Assembly: GCF_000747155.1 (NCBI RefSeq)
Contig: NZ_AVCK01000012.1
Coordinates: 1-64,000, forward strand
Source: Arenimonas metalli CF5-1
GTDB taxonomy: Bacteria > Pseudomonadota > Gammaproteobacteria > Xanthomonadales > Xanthomonadaceae
Length of the DNA stretch: 64,000 nt
Reading direction: 5' to 3'
Made by a program: the position numbers and the translations under genes. Positions 1-9,300 of this stretch are shown in pieces. The notes under the pieces were generated by a model that worked only from the letters and a program-made list of their open reading frames with translations, had not been told where the DNA came from and ran no database searches. The first letter of the stretch is position 1. Each line of letters begins with the position of its first letter.

Positions 1-977
1 CGGCCGCGGCCGCCGGGCTTGTCCTCGCGGAAGGTGTCGAAGCGGCGCAGTTCGCGCGCCTCGTCGTCCACCGCGCCGTTGACGTAGGACGCCTGCTTGC
101 GGTCCTTGCCGACGCGGATCTCGGTCGGGCGCGACTTGCGCTGGCCGATCACCGGCTGCAGGGTCAGCACCGGCGGATTCTGCTCGAGCTGGAACTGCGC
201 GCGCAGCTTCTCGACCTGCTCGGACGGCATCTCCTCGCAATGGCCGCGCTTGAGCAGGCGCGGCAGGTGCACGCTGCCGTACTTGACGCGCTTGAGGCGG
301 CTGACGTTGTAGCCCTGCGATTCCCACAGGCGGCGCACCTCGCGGTTGCGGCCCTCGGTGAGCACCACCTTGAACCAGGCGTGCGAATCCGAGCTGCCGA
401 TGCGCTCGATCTCGTCGAACTTGGCCGGGCCGTCCTCGAGCTGCACGCCCTTGGCCAGGCGGTGCACCACTTCGTCCGGCACTTCGCCGTGGATGCGGCA
501 GACGTATTCGCGGGCGATGCCGCTCGACGGATGCATCAGCGCGTTGGCGAGCTCGCCGTCGGTGGTGAGCAGCAGCAGGCCGGTGGTGTTGATGTCGAGG
601 CGGCCGACCGCGATCCAGCGCGCGCCCTTCAGGCGCGGCAGCGATTCGAACACGGTCGGGCGGCCCTCGGGGTCTTCGCGCGTGGTCACTTCGCCTTCGG
701 GCTTGTTGTACAGCAGCACGCTCGCCGGCTCGGTCAGCGCGGTGGCAACGAAGGTCTTGCCGTCGAGGTCGATGCGGTCACCGCCCTTCACCGACTGGCC
801 GGTCTGCGCGACCGCGCCGTTGACCTTCACCAGGCCCTGGGCGATGCGCTCTTCCAGCGCGCGGCGCGAGCCGAGGCCGGCCTGCGCCAGCACCTTGTGC
901 AGCCGCTCCTCGGCCTTGGCCGCGGGCGAACCGCCCTTGGCGCGAAGGGAGAGGGTCTTCTTGGATTTGTCGCTCAT
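1..977 (-). CDS. rluB: 23S rRNA pseudouridine synthase B (3' end cut by window edge)
   Basis: RluB converts a uridine in helix 90 of 23S rRNA (U2605 in E. coli) to pseudouridine. About 325 residues are visible. An S4 RNA-binding domain lies at about residues 22-65 (ERLHKVLAQAGLGSRRALEE). The synthase domain carries the family motif GRLDINTTGLL with catalytic Asp at about 128, and later GRNREVRRLWE. The C-terminus lies beyond base 1, so the tail length is unknown; RluB proteins often end in a disordered basic tail. The ATG at 977-975 overlaps the scpB stop by one base (TAATG), so translation is probably coupled. The order yciO-scpA-scpB-rluB is conserved in gammaproteobacteria. Identification is firm; RluB over RluE/RluF rests on the S4 domain and the neighbours. 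Confidence 0.93.
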   Translation of the reverse strand, partial: MSDKSKKTLSLRAKGGSPAAKAEERLHKVLAQAGLGSRRALEERIAQGLVKVNGAVAQTGQSVKGGDRIDLDGKTFVATALTEPASVLLYNKPEGEVTTREDPEGRPTVFESLPRLKGARWIAVGRLDINTTGLLLLTTDGELANALMHPSSGIAREYVCRIHGEVPDEVVHRLAKGVQLEDGPAKFDEIERIGSSDSHAWFKVVLTEGRNREVRRLWESQGYNVSRLKRVKYGSVHLPRLLKRGHCEEMPSEQVEKLRAQFQLEQNPPVLTLQPVIGQRKSRPTEIRVGKDRKQASYVNGAVDDEARELRRFDTFREDKPGGRG

Positions 978-1846
978 TACTTTTGCTCCGGCTCGGCGGT
1001 GTCGCCGGCCTCAGGGTCGGAAAGGTTCGCGGCGTCGCCATCGGCGTCGTCGCCATCGGTCGTCGGGGCGACGCCGGTGTCGGGGTGGTTCTCGTCGCCT
1101 TCATTGGCGAAGTCTTCTTCGTCGGCGACGAAATGGCCGTTGCCGGCCAGGCCATCGCCGTCATCGTCCTCGTCGTCGCCCACGGCGTGGCCACCGCCCT
1201 CGACCTCGTCGTCGAGGCTCGCGGCCAGCGCGGCGCTGGCGACGCCCGCGGGCGCCATGTCGAAGGGCAGCTGCGGCTCGAGCTCCGGGATGTCCTTGAG
1301 TTCGGCCAGCGGCGGCAGCTCGTCGAGCGACTTCAGGCCGAAGTAGTCGAGGAAGGCCTTGGTGGTGCCGAACAGCTCCGGCCGGCCCGGCACGTCGCGA
1401 TGGCCGACCGAGCGGATCCACTCGCGCTCCTCGAGCATCTTGATCATGTTGGCGTTCACGCTGACGCCGCGGATCTGCTCGATCTCGCCGCGCGTGATCG
1501 GCTGGCGGTAGGCGATCAGCGCCAGCGTTTCCAGCGTGGCGCGGGTGTACTTGGTCTGGCGCTCGGTCCACAGGCGCGCGACCCAGGCGTGCACGTCGGC
1601 CTTGACCTGGAAGCGGAAGCCCGAGGCGACCTCGACCAGCTCGACGCCGCGCTCGGCGCAGGCCTCGCGCAGTTCCTCGATGGCGAGCTCGAGGCTGCCC
1701 TTGGGCGGCTGCTCGTCGTCGGGGAACAGGCCGGCCAGCTGGGCCAGGGTGAGCGGTTGCGGCGCCGCCAGCAGGGCGGCCTCGACGATGCGTCGGATCA
1801 GGGTCTGGTCCATGGTCTCGGGGCTGCGGTCCTCAGGCGTAGTCAT
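977..1846 (-). CDS. scpB: Segregation and condensation protein B
   Basis: ScpB is the kite (winged-helix) subunit that pairs with ScpA on SMC to load and organise chromosomal DNA. The protein has 289 residues. Two winged-helix units span about residues 12-190, with family motifs such as TLETLALIAYRQPITRGEIE and the RGV...LEEREWI segment. After residue 205 comes a long acidic, Gly/Asp-rich tail (DDEDDDGDG and similar) that is probably disordered and is longer than in compact ScpB proteins. The start shown overlaps scpA by 14 bases. An alternative ATG at 1813 (MDQTLIRRIVEAALL) would remove the overlap and begin right at the folded domain; neither has a strong ribosome site. The SMC partner is encoded at 6302, on the other strand. 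Confidence 0.93.
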   Translation of the reverse strand: MTTPEDRSPETMDQTLIRRIVEAALLAAPQPLTLAQLAGLFPDDEQPPKGSLELAIEELREACAERGVELVEVASGFRFQVKADVHAWVARLWTERQTKYTRATLETLALIAYRQPITRGEIEQIRGVSVNANMIKMLEEREWIRSVGHRDVPGRPELFGTTKAFLDYFGLKSLDELPPLAELKDIPELEPQLPFDMAPAGVASAALAASLDDEVEGGGHAVGDDEDDDGDGLAGNGHFVADEEDFANEGDENHPDTGVAPTTDGDDADGDAANLSDPEAGDTAEPEQK

Positions 1847-2765
1847 CGTCGACGCCGTCGGAGGTCGGGGTGGGAAGCTCGGGCTCGCCGTCGCCGGCGG
1901 CCAGGGACTTGATGTAGATCGGCGCCAGCAGCGGCCGCGGCGACTGCAGGTCGGCGTGCGCGGGCGGGGCTTCCTGCACGATCTCGAGCAGCTGTTCCTT
2001 GGCCAGCTCGAGGATGGACAGGAAGGTCACCACCACGCCAAGGCGGCCCTCCTCGGCGTTGAACAGGCTCTCGAAGGCGTGGAACTGGCCGTCCGCCAGC
2101 CGGCCCAGCACCTCGCCCATGCGCTGGCGGACGCTGAGCGCCTCGCGCCGGATCGCGTGGTGGGTGAACAGGTCGGCGCGCTTGAGCACGTCGCGCAGCG
2201 CCAGCAGCATCTCGCGCAGGTCCACCGGCGGCGGCACCTTGGCCACGGCGCGCTCGGGCACGTGGGCGTGCACCACTACGGTGTCGCGGTCCTGGCGGGG
2301 CAGGGTGTCGATGTCCTCGGCGGCCTTCTTGAAGCGCTCGTACTCCTGCAGGCGGCGCACCAGCTCGGCGCGCGGGTCGGCCTCCAGGCCTTCCTCCGAC
2401 GGCGGGCGGGGCAGCAGCATGCGCGACTTGATCTCGGCCAGGATGGCGGCCATGACCAGGTACTCGGCGGCCAGCTCGAAGCGCATGTCCTCCATCACGC
2501 CGATGTAGTCGACGTACTGGCGGGTGATCTCGGCGACCGGGATGTCCAGGATGTCCAGGTTCTGGCGGCGGATCAGGTACAGCAGCAGGTCCAGCGGACC
2601 TTCGAAGGCCTCGAGGATGACCTCGAGCGCATCCGGCGGGATGTACAGGTCCTGCGGCATCTGCAGCACGGGCTGGCCCTTGAACACCGCCAGCGGCATT
2701 TCCTGCTGCTGCGGCTGGACCGGGAATGCCGGCTGCTCCGCTGGGATCGCGGTGGGTTCGCTCAT
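1833..2765 (-). CDS. scpA: Segregation and condensation protein A
   Basis: ScpA is the kleisin that bridges the SMC head domains and binds ScpB. The chosen ATG at 2765 gives 310 residues (MSEPTAIPAEQP). A longer in-frame reading to 2885 is possible, but its extra 40 residues look unlike the family. The N-terminal kleisin segment reads DALEVILEAFEGPLDLLLYLIRRQNLDILDIPVAEITRQY at about residues 45-85 (split here only for description). It is followed by LAAEYLVMAAILAEIKSRMLLP. The C-terminal winged helix that contacts the SMC cap contains VVTFLSILELAKEQ. About 50 residues precede the conserved domain, Gln/Pro rich and probably flexible. The gene lies downstream of yciO and overlaps scpB. Confidence 0.94.
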   Translation of the reverse strand: MSEPTAIPAEQPAFPVQPQQQEMPLAVFKGQPVLQMPQDLYIPPDALEVILEAFEGPLDLLLYLIRRQNLDILDIPVAEITRQYVDYIGVMEDMRFELAAEYLVMAAILAEIKSRMLLPRPPSEEGLEADPRAELVRRLQEYERFKKAAEDIDTLPRQDRDTVVVHAHVPERAVAKVPPPVDLREMLLALRDVLKRADLFTHHAIRREALSVRQRMGEVLGRLADGQFHAFESLFNAEEGRLGVVVTFLSILELAKEQLLEIVQEAPPAHADLQSPRPLLAPIYIKSLAAGDGEPELPTPTSDGVDDDYA

Positions 2766-2874
2766 CAAGTGCTCGGGCAAAGGTTGGGCTCGGGTCGAGC
2801 TGGCCCGCGGGGGCCGGGGTGCAACGATGCTTCGGTACTGCAGGTTCGCGACGTCATGGCCAGGCCGGGTCGCC

Positions 2875-3501
2875 TTACAGTGCAACGGGATGGAACCCCT
2901 GGCGGACGACCTCGGGGGCGTCCCCCGTGCAGTCCACCACGCTGGTGGGGCCGGGCTCGCAGTCCTCGGCGTCCAGCATCACGTCGGCCCAGCGCAACCA
3001 GCGCTCGGCCACCACCTCGGCCTCGTGGCTGGCCGGGTCGGTTTCGTCCGGCAGCAACAGGCTGGTCGACAGCAAGGGCTCGCCCATCGCTTCCAGCAGC
3101 GCCCGGGTGACCACGTGGTCGGGCAGGCGTATGCCGATGTCGCGGCGCTTGCTTCGGCCGCTGTTCTTGATGCGCTTGGGCAGGTCCGCGGAGGCCGGAA
3201 GGATGAACGTGCAGGGTCCCGGGGTCAGCGATCGCATCAGCCGGAAGGCCGGATCGTCGAGCCGGGCCAGGCGGCCGGCCTCACTCAATTGGCGACAGAG
3301 TAAGGTGAAAGGGTGCTTGCTGTCCAGTTCACGCAGGCGCTGGACCCGTTCCTCGGCCGCCTTGGACTCCAGGCCCCAGACCAGCGCATAGCCCGCATCG
3401 GTGGGCGCCAGGGCCAGGCCGCCGGCCTTGAGCACCGCGGCCGCCTTGTCGATCAGGCGGGACTGGGGGTTGACGGGGTGGACGTGCAAGCGATCTGCCA
3501 T
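2875..3501 (-). CDS. yciO: Sua5/YciO/YrdC-family protein YciO
   Basis: This is a 208-residue member of the YrdC fold family. The sequence follows E. coli YciO rather than TsaC: HPVNPQSRLIDKAAAVLKAGG, PTDAGYALVWG, HPFTLLCRQLSE, then RDIGIRLPDH and GEPLLSTSLLLP. TsaC and Sua5 make threonylcarbamoyl-AMP for tRNA t6A; YciO proteins share the fold and some activity, but their cellular role is less clear. The start is the ATG at 3501. The open frame continues upstream to 4836 but only as antisense of the S9 peptidase gene, so that extension is rejected. It heads the scpA-scpB-rluB block after a gap of about 110 bases and is divergent from the peptidase gene at 3613. Confidence 0.88.
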   Translation of the reverse strand: MADRLHVHPVNPQSRLIDKAAAVLKAGGLALAPTDAGYALVWGLESKAAEERVQRLRELDSKHPFTLLCRQLSEAGRLARLDDPAFRLMRSLTPGPCTFILPASADLPKRIKNSGRSKRRDIGIRLPDHVVTRALLEAMGEPLLSTSLLLPDETDPASHEAEVVAERWLRWADVMLDAEDCEPGPTSVVDCTGDAPEVVRQGFHPVAL

Positions 3502-3612
3502 GCCCGATTGTGCCTTGTGCCGGGGGCGCTGGGCGAGGGTGGGGAATTTCGCATTCCAATTCAACTGCGGGCTGGATATGTTGCGAGTCCCTGTTGCCGC
3601 CGGAACCGCTAG

Positions 3613-5514
3613 ATGCGTCGTACGTCGCTTGCCTGCCTCCTGGCACTCCTGACCCTGGCGGGGTCCACGCTGGCCCAGCCGCTGCCGCCCGAGGCCTTCC
3701 TGGCGCCCGGTGACATCGCCGACCTGATCATTTCGCCCGACGGCGAGCACTACGCCGCCACGGTGCCGCTGGAGGACCGCACGGCCCTGGTCGTGCTGCG
3801 CCGCTCGGACATGAAGCGCAGCGGCTACGCGATGTTCAAGGCCGAAACCCACGTCATCGACGTGAACTGGGTCAACGACCGCCAGCTGGTGTATTCCGAC
3901 GCCCGCCGCATGGGCCCGCTGGCCGCGCCGCGGGTGAGCGGCCGGCTGTACAAGATGAACGCCGACGGCAGCGACGCGGCCCCGGTGGTCACCGAGCTGG
4001 CCTTCCTGCACCACACGCTGCGCGACGACGACGAGCACGTCCAAGTCATCCGCCAGAGCGCCGGCGGCTCGCCGCGGCTGGTCAAGCTGAACGTCAGCAC
4101 CGGCAAGTTCGTCGGCGAGCAGGTCAAGCACCCGCTCGAACACGGCAGCTACCACTCCGACAACGCCGGCGTTGTCCGCTTCGCCTCGGGCTACAAGGAC
4201 TACGAGATCCGGTCGCGCCAGTTCCAGCGCGACCCCGACGGCGAGTGGCGCGAAATCAACGTCGAGGAAGAGACCGGCGTCCAGCTCTACTTCCGCGGCT
4301 TCTCGGCCGACAACAAGACCGCCTACCTGATCATCGAGCAGGACGACGGCCCCGACGGGTTCTACGCCTACGACATGGCCACCGGCGAGCGCACCCTGGT
4401 CGCGCGCCACGCGCGGGCGGACGTCGGCCACGTGCTGCGCTCGCCGCTCGATGGCGGCGTGATCGGCGTGGTGTATTACGCCGGCAAGCCCGAGGTGAAG
4501 TGGATCGCGCCCGAGGATCCGTTCGCCAAGTCGCTGGCGCGGGTGATGCGCGCCTTCCCCGGTTCCTACGTCACCCCGACGTCCTACACCCGCGACGGTC
4601 GCACCGGCATTTACTTCGTCAGCTCCGACATCAATTCCGGCGAGTACTACCGGGTCGACCACCAGACCGGCGAGGCGTCCTTCGTGATCGCCGCCAACGA
4701 GCGCCATGATCCGAACGTGATGGCGCCGATGCGCACCTTCACCTTCAAGTCCCGCGATGGCGTGGAGCTCGAGGGCTTCGTCACCGTGCCGCGCGACGCA
4801 GGCGGCAAGCCGGTGCCGCTGGTGGTGATGCCGCACGGTGGCCCCAAGGGCGTGTTTGACCGCTGGGGCTTCGATGCCGAGACCCAGCTGCTGGCCAGCC
4901 GCGGCTATGCCGTGCTGCAGGTGAACTTCCGCGGCTCGGGCAACTACGGCCGCGCCTTCCGCGAGTCCGGCAACGGCGAGTGGGGCGCGAAGATGCAGGA
5001 CGACGTCACCGATGCCACCCGCTGGGCGATCGAGCAGGGCATCGCCGCGCCTGGCCGCATCTGCCTGTACGGCGCCAGCTACGGCGCCTATGCCGCGATG
5101 ATGGGCCTGGTTCGCGAGCCTGACCTGTATGCCTGCGGCATCGGCAACGTCGGCCTCTACGACCTCGTGAAGATGTACAAGGAGCGCTCGGCCACGCGCT
5201 ACGGCCGCGACTACTTCGACACCGCGCTGGGCGATGTCGACCTCGGGACGATTTCACCGGCGCGGCTCGCCGACCGCATCCGCGACCCCGTGCTGTTGGG
5301 CGCCGGCTCGCTCGACGAAACCACGCCGCTCGAGCAGACCCGCGCCATGGAATCCGGGCTCAAGGCCGCGGACGCCGAGCCGCAGGTGGCGATATACGAC
5401 CTCGAGGCGCACGGCTACTATCAGATGAAGAACCGGCTGGACTGGGCGCGGCGCGTGCTCGCCTTCCTCGACGCCCACGCCGGCCAACCCGCCGCGGCCC
5501 CGGCCGCGCCCTGA
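3613..5514 (+). CDS. Secreted S9-family (prolyl oligopeptidase-type) peptidase
   Basis: This is a 633-residue serine peptidase with an N-terminal signal peptide (MRRTSLACLLALLTLAGSTLAQ, cleavage near 21), so it is expected in the periplasm or outside the cell. Residues about 25-365 resemble the beta-propeller that gates S9 enzymes (SPDGEHYAA, repeated YxxD blades). Residues about 375-625 form the alpha/beta-hydrolase domain. Candidate catalytic residues are Ser489 in GASYGAYAA, Asp568 in GSLDETTP and His600 in EAHGYY. The PHGGPKGVFDRWGF and NFRGSGNYGRAF segments are typical of acylaminoacyl/dipeptidyl peptidase-like members. Substrate is unknown. Xanthomonads carry many paralogues. The gene heads a short run with yciI and the bolA-type gene. 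Confidence 0.9.
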   Translation: MRRTSLACLLALLTLAGSTLAQPLPPEAFLAPGDIADLIISPDGEHYAATVPLEDRTALVVLRRSDMKRSGYAMFKAETHVIDVNWVNDRQLVYSDARRMGPLAAPRVSGRLYKMNADGSDAAPVVTELAFLHHTLRDDDEHVQVIRQSAGGSPRLVKLNVSTGKFVGEQVKHPLEHGSYHSDNAGVVRFASGYKDYEIRSRQFQRDPDGEWREINVEEETGVQLYFRGFSADNKTAYLIIEQDDGPDGFYAYDMATGERTLVARHARADVGHVLRSPLDGGVIGVVYYAGKPEVKWIAPEDPFAKSLARVMRAFPGSYVTPTSYTRDGRTGIYFVSSDINSGEYYRVDHQTGEASFVIAANERHDPNVMAPMRTFTFKSRDGVELEGFVTVPRDAGGKPVPLVVMPHGGPKGVFDRWGFDAETQLLASRGYAVLQVNFRGSGNYGRAFRESGNGEWGAKMQDDVTDATRWAIEQGIAAPGRICLYGASYGAYAAMMGLVREPDLYACGIGNVGLYDLVKMYKERSATRYGRDYFDTALGDVDLGTISPARLADRIRDPVLLGAGSLDETTPLEQTRAMESGLKAADAEPQVAIYDLEAHGYYQMKNRLDWARRVLAFLDAHAGQPAAAPAAP

Positions 5515-5523
5515 GGAACGACC

Positions 5524-5823
5524 ATGTGGTACCTGATCCACGGCATCGACCTGCCGAATTCGCTGGCTGGCCGGAAGCAGCACCGGCCCGCCCATCTTGC
5601 GCGGCTGGAGGCGCTGCGCGACCAGGGCCGGCTGAAGCTGGCGGGCCCGCTGCCCGCCATCGACGCCGAGGACCCGGGCCCGGCCGGCTTCACCGGCAGC
5701 ATCATCGTGGCCGAGTTCGGCTCGCTGGAAGAGGCCAATGCCTGGGCCGCGGACGATCCCTACCTGGCCGGCGGCGTCTACGCCCGGGTCGATGTCAGCC
5801 CGTTCCGGCCGGTGCTGCCGTGA
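5524..5823 (+). CDS. yciI: YciI family protein
   Basis: This 99-residue protein has the small ferredoxin-like YciI fold. Family features are the MWYLIHGIDLPNSLAGRKQHRPAHLARLEAL start with a conserved HLARL helix, GPLPAID, and the C-terminal EEANAWAADDPYLAGGVYARVDVSPF. The family resembles muconolactone isomerase and dehydrochlorinase folds; the conserved His and Asp suggest an enzyme, but the reaction is not established. It begins nine bases after the S9 peptidase stop and its stop overlaps the next gene by four bases (GTGA), so all three are probably co-transcribed. Pairing of yciI with a bolA-type gene is known in other gammaproteobacteria. Confidence 0.88.
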   Translation: MWYLIHGIDLPNSLAGRKQHRPAHLARLEALRDQGRLKLAGPLPAIDAEDPGPAGFTGSIIVAEFGSLEEANAWAADDPYLAGGVYARVDVSPFRPVLP

Positions 5824-6101
5824 GCCTGCCGCGCGACCAGCGCCCGGCCGCGATCCGCGCCGCGCTCGAGGCCGCCCTGGCCCCGGTGGCGCTGGAGGTG
5901 GTGGACGAGAGCCACAAGCACGCCGGCCACGCCGGGGCCCGCGACGGCCGTGGCCACTTCGCGGTCACGGTGGTCAGCGAGGCCTTCGCCGGGCTGGCGC
6001 CGCTGGCCCGCCACCGCCGGGTCTACGCGGCCCTGGGCGGGCTGATGGAGACCGAAATCCACGCCCTCTCGATCCAGGCCCGGACCCCGTCCGAGGCCTG
6101 A
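5820..6101 (+). CDS. bolA: BolA family transcriptional/iron-sulfur protein
   Basis: This is a 93-residue BolA/IbaG-type protein. It starts at a GTG (5820) that overlaps the yciI stop, giving VSLPRDQRPAAIRAALEAALAP. Family signatures are VVDESHKHAGHAG, then HFAVTVVSEAFAGL with a conserved His and Phe, and the C-terminal HRRVYAALGGLMETEIHALSIQA. BolA proteins bind monothiol glutaredoxins through a [2Fe-2S] cluster and affect cell shape, biofilm and stress responses. Which subfamily (BolA or IbaG) applies cannot be settled by eye. The start choice rests on operon overlap and on the absence of a better ATG before the conserved domain. Confidence 0.87.
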   Translation: MSLPRDQRPAAIRAALEAALAPVALEVVDESHKHAGHAGARDGRGHFAVTVVSEAFAGLAPLARHRRVYAALGGLMETEIHALSIQARTPSEA

Positions 6102-6133
6102 GCCGGGGCACTCGCGGAGGCGGGTGAAGCCGC

Positions 6134-6142
6134 TGTTATACT
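6134..6142 (+). promoter_or_regulatory. Extended -10 promoter candidate for smc-zipA-ligA
   Basis: TGTTATACT at 6134-6142 fits an extended -10 (TGn followed by TATACT) with no recognisable -35. Transcription would begin near 6149, giving a leader of about 150 bases before smc. The 200-base gap between bolA and smc holds nothing else that I recognise: no tRNA and no clear terminator. Confidence 0.4.
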
Positions 6143-6301
6143 GCCCGTCGGCCGCGTGCCGGGGATCGCGCTCTGCCAGTGGAATCAACGACTTGGCCGA
6201 ACCGCGGACCCGCCCGCGAGCTTCCCATCGACCCTGCGGCGGGCCGCCCCCGGCGTCCCGTGGCCGGCGACTACTGGCCGGCTGCTTGAGAACCCCGACG
6301 A

Positions 6302-9300
6302 ATGCGCCTTTCCACGATCAAGCTCTCCGGCTTCAAATCCTTCGTTGACCCCACGGTGCTGCACCTGCCGACCAACATGACCGGCGTGGTCGGTCCGAAC
6401 GGTTGCGGCAAGTCGAACATCATCGACGCGGTGCGCTGGGTGATGGGCGAGAGCTCGGCCAGCCGCCTGCGCGGCGATTCGCTCACCGACGTGATCTTCT
6501 CCGGCTCGTCCACCCGCAAGCCGGTCAGCCAGGCCCAGGTCGAGCTGATCTTCGACAATTCCGAGGGCAGCATCGGCGGCGAGTACGCGCGCTACGCGGA
6601 GATCTCGGTGAAGCGCTCGGTCAGCCGCGACGGCCAGAGCAACTACTACCTCAACGGCGCCCGCTGCCGCCGCCGCGACATCACCGACCTATTCCTGGGC
6701 ACCGGCCTGGGCGCGCGCAGCTACTCGATCATCGAGCAGGGCATGATCAGCCAGATCATCGAGGCCAAGCCCGAGGACCTGCGCGTGTACCTGGAGGAAG
6801 CCGCCGGCATCTCCAAGTACAAGGAACGCCGCAAGGAAACCGAGTCGCGCATCAAGAGCACGCGCGAGAACCTCGACCGCCTCAACGACCTGCGCGAGGA
6901 AGTGGACAAGCAGCTCGAGCACCTCAAGCGCCAGGCCCGCGCCGCCGAGCAGTACCAGGCCCTGCAGGCCGAGCGCCTGAACAAGGACGCCCAGCTCAAG
7001 GCGCTCGAGTTCCGCCGCTACGACGGCCAGCTCAAGGCCCTGCACGACACCCTGACCCAGGACGAGATCAAGCTGCAGTCGCTGATGGCCGACCAGCGCC
7101 AGGCCGAGGCCCAGATCGAGGCCTGCCGCAGCCAGCACGGCGAAGCCAGCGAAGCGCTGGGCAAGGCCCAGGCCGAGGTCTACCGCGTCGGCGGCGAGCT
7201 CGCCCGCATCGAGCAGCAGATCCAGCACCAGCGCGAACTGCGCCAGCGCCTGGAAACCGCCCGCGCCGAGGCCGACGCGGCCTTCGCCCAGGTCGGCGAA
7301 CACATCAGCGGCGACGAGCGCCAGCTGGCCGAACTGCACAACGCCATCGCCGCCGCCGAGCCGCGGCTCGAGGCCATGCGCACCGAGGACACCGGCCGCC
7401 AGGACGCCCTGAAGGCCGCCGAAGCGGCGCTGCAGGACTGGCAGCAGCGCTGGGACACCTACGCCAAGGCGCAGGCCGAGGCGGCGCGCTGGGCCGAGGT
7501 CGAGCGCACCAAGATCGAATACCTCGAGAAGCAGGCGATGGACGCCGGCCGCCGGCGCGAAGCGCTGGCCGGCGAGCGCAGCGGCCTCGACACCAGCGCG
7601 GTCACCGAGGCGCTGTCGCGCCTGGTCGCCGACCACGACCAGCAGAAGGCCGGCCTCGATGGCCTCGGCGAGACGCTGGAGCAGCGCAAGGCCGCGCTGA
7701 CCGCGCTGCAGGAACAGCAGCGCCAGCAGCAGTCGGAACTCGCCGACGTGCGCAAGCAGGGCCAGGCCGCCCGCGGCCGCCTCGCTTCGCTCGAGGCGCT
7801 GCAGCACGCTGCGCTCGGCCAGGAAAAGAACGTCGCGCTCGACTGGCTCAAGCAGCAGGGCCTGGACGGCAACGTCCGCCTCGGCGAAGCGCTCACCGTC
7901 GACGCCGGCTGGGAAACCGCGGTCGAGACCGTGCTAGGCAGCCTGCTCGAAGCCGTCACCGTCGACACGCCGAACGAGTTCCTGGACGCGCTGTCGAGCC
8001 TCGGCCAGGGCCGCGTCGCGCTGGTCAGCAGCTCCACCGAATCCGTGTCCGTGCCCGCCGGCTCCCTGGCCGCGAAGGTTCAGGGCCCGGCCGCCGTGCG
8101 CCGCCTGCTCGCCAGCATCCATGCCGTCGAATCCGCCGCCGAAGCGCGCGCGCTGGCGCCGGGGCAGGGCGAGGCCGTCATCACCCGCGGCGGCGAATGG
8201 CTCGGCGCCGGCTGGCTGCGCGTGCTGCGCAGCGGCGAGGCGCAGCAGGGCGCGCTGGCCCGCGAGCGCGAGATCCAGGCCCTGCGCGCCGAGATCGAGG
8301 CGCTGGGCAAGCGCGAGCAGACCATCAACGAAGGCCTCACCGCCATGCGCGACAAGCTGCTCGAAGCCGAGCAGCACCGCGAGGACGCCCAGCGCGCGCT
8401 GTACCTCGCGCACCGCAGCGTGTCCGAACTCGCCGGCCAGCTGCAGGGCCAGAAGAGCCGCCTTGAATCCGCCCAGGCCCGCGTCACCCGCATCGATGCC
8501 GAACTGGCCACGCTGGCCACCACGCTCGAGGAATCGCAGGCCAACGCCCGCGAGGCCCGCGCCCGCCTCGAGCAGGCCGTGGCGAAGATGGGCGACCTCG
8601 AGGCCGAGCGCCAGCGCCTGGACGCCGAGCGCCGCAGCTTCGGCGAGCAGCGCGACGCCGCCCGCAACAGCGCCCGCGAGGTCCGCGACGCCGCCCACCA
8701 GCTCGCGCTCACGCTGGAATCGCAGCGTGCCCGCGTGATCGCGCTCAGCCAGTCGCTGGCGCGCATGGGCAGCCAGAAGGCCCAGCTCGAAGTGCGCCTG
8801 AACGAACTCGTGGCCCAGCTCGCCGACGGCGATGCGCCGGTGGTGGCGCTGCAGGCCGAGCGCCAGGCCGCGCTCGACCAGCGCGTGATCGTCGAGAAGG
8901 ACCTGGCCGCGGCCCGCTCCGCGCTCGACGGCATCGAGGCCGAGATGCGCGGCTACGAACAGACCCGCCAGCAGCGCGACCAGCAGTCGCTCGCCCAGCG
9001 CGAGGCGATCTCCGCCAAGCGCATGGAGGAGCAGGCCCTGGCCCTGCGCGCCGGCCAGCTGTCCGAGGCGATCGTCGCCGCCGGGCTGGTGCTCGAGGAC
9101 GTGCTGCAGGCGCTGCCGGCGCAGGCCGATTTCGACGGCTGGCAGAAGACCCTGGCCGACATCGACGCCAAGATGCGCCGGCTCGAGCCGGTCAACCTGG
9201 CCGCGATCCAGGAATACGGCGAGCAGAGCGAGCGCAAGACCTACCTCGACGCCCAGAACACCGACCTCACCTCGGCCCTGGAAACCCTGGAAGCCGCGAT

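Noticed and set aside
3502-4836. N-terminal extension of YciO to 4836
   Set aside because: The extra residues lie entirely antisense to the S9 peptidase and have no resemblance to the YrdC fold; the family starts at MADRLHVHPVNPQ.
6102-6301. Possible small RNA or tRNA gene in the bolA-smc gap
   Set aside because: No tRNA-like cloverleaf or terminator was seen; an extended -10 and a leader for smc explain the gap.
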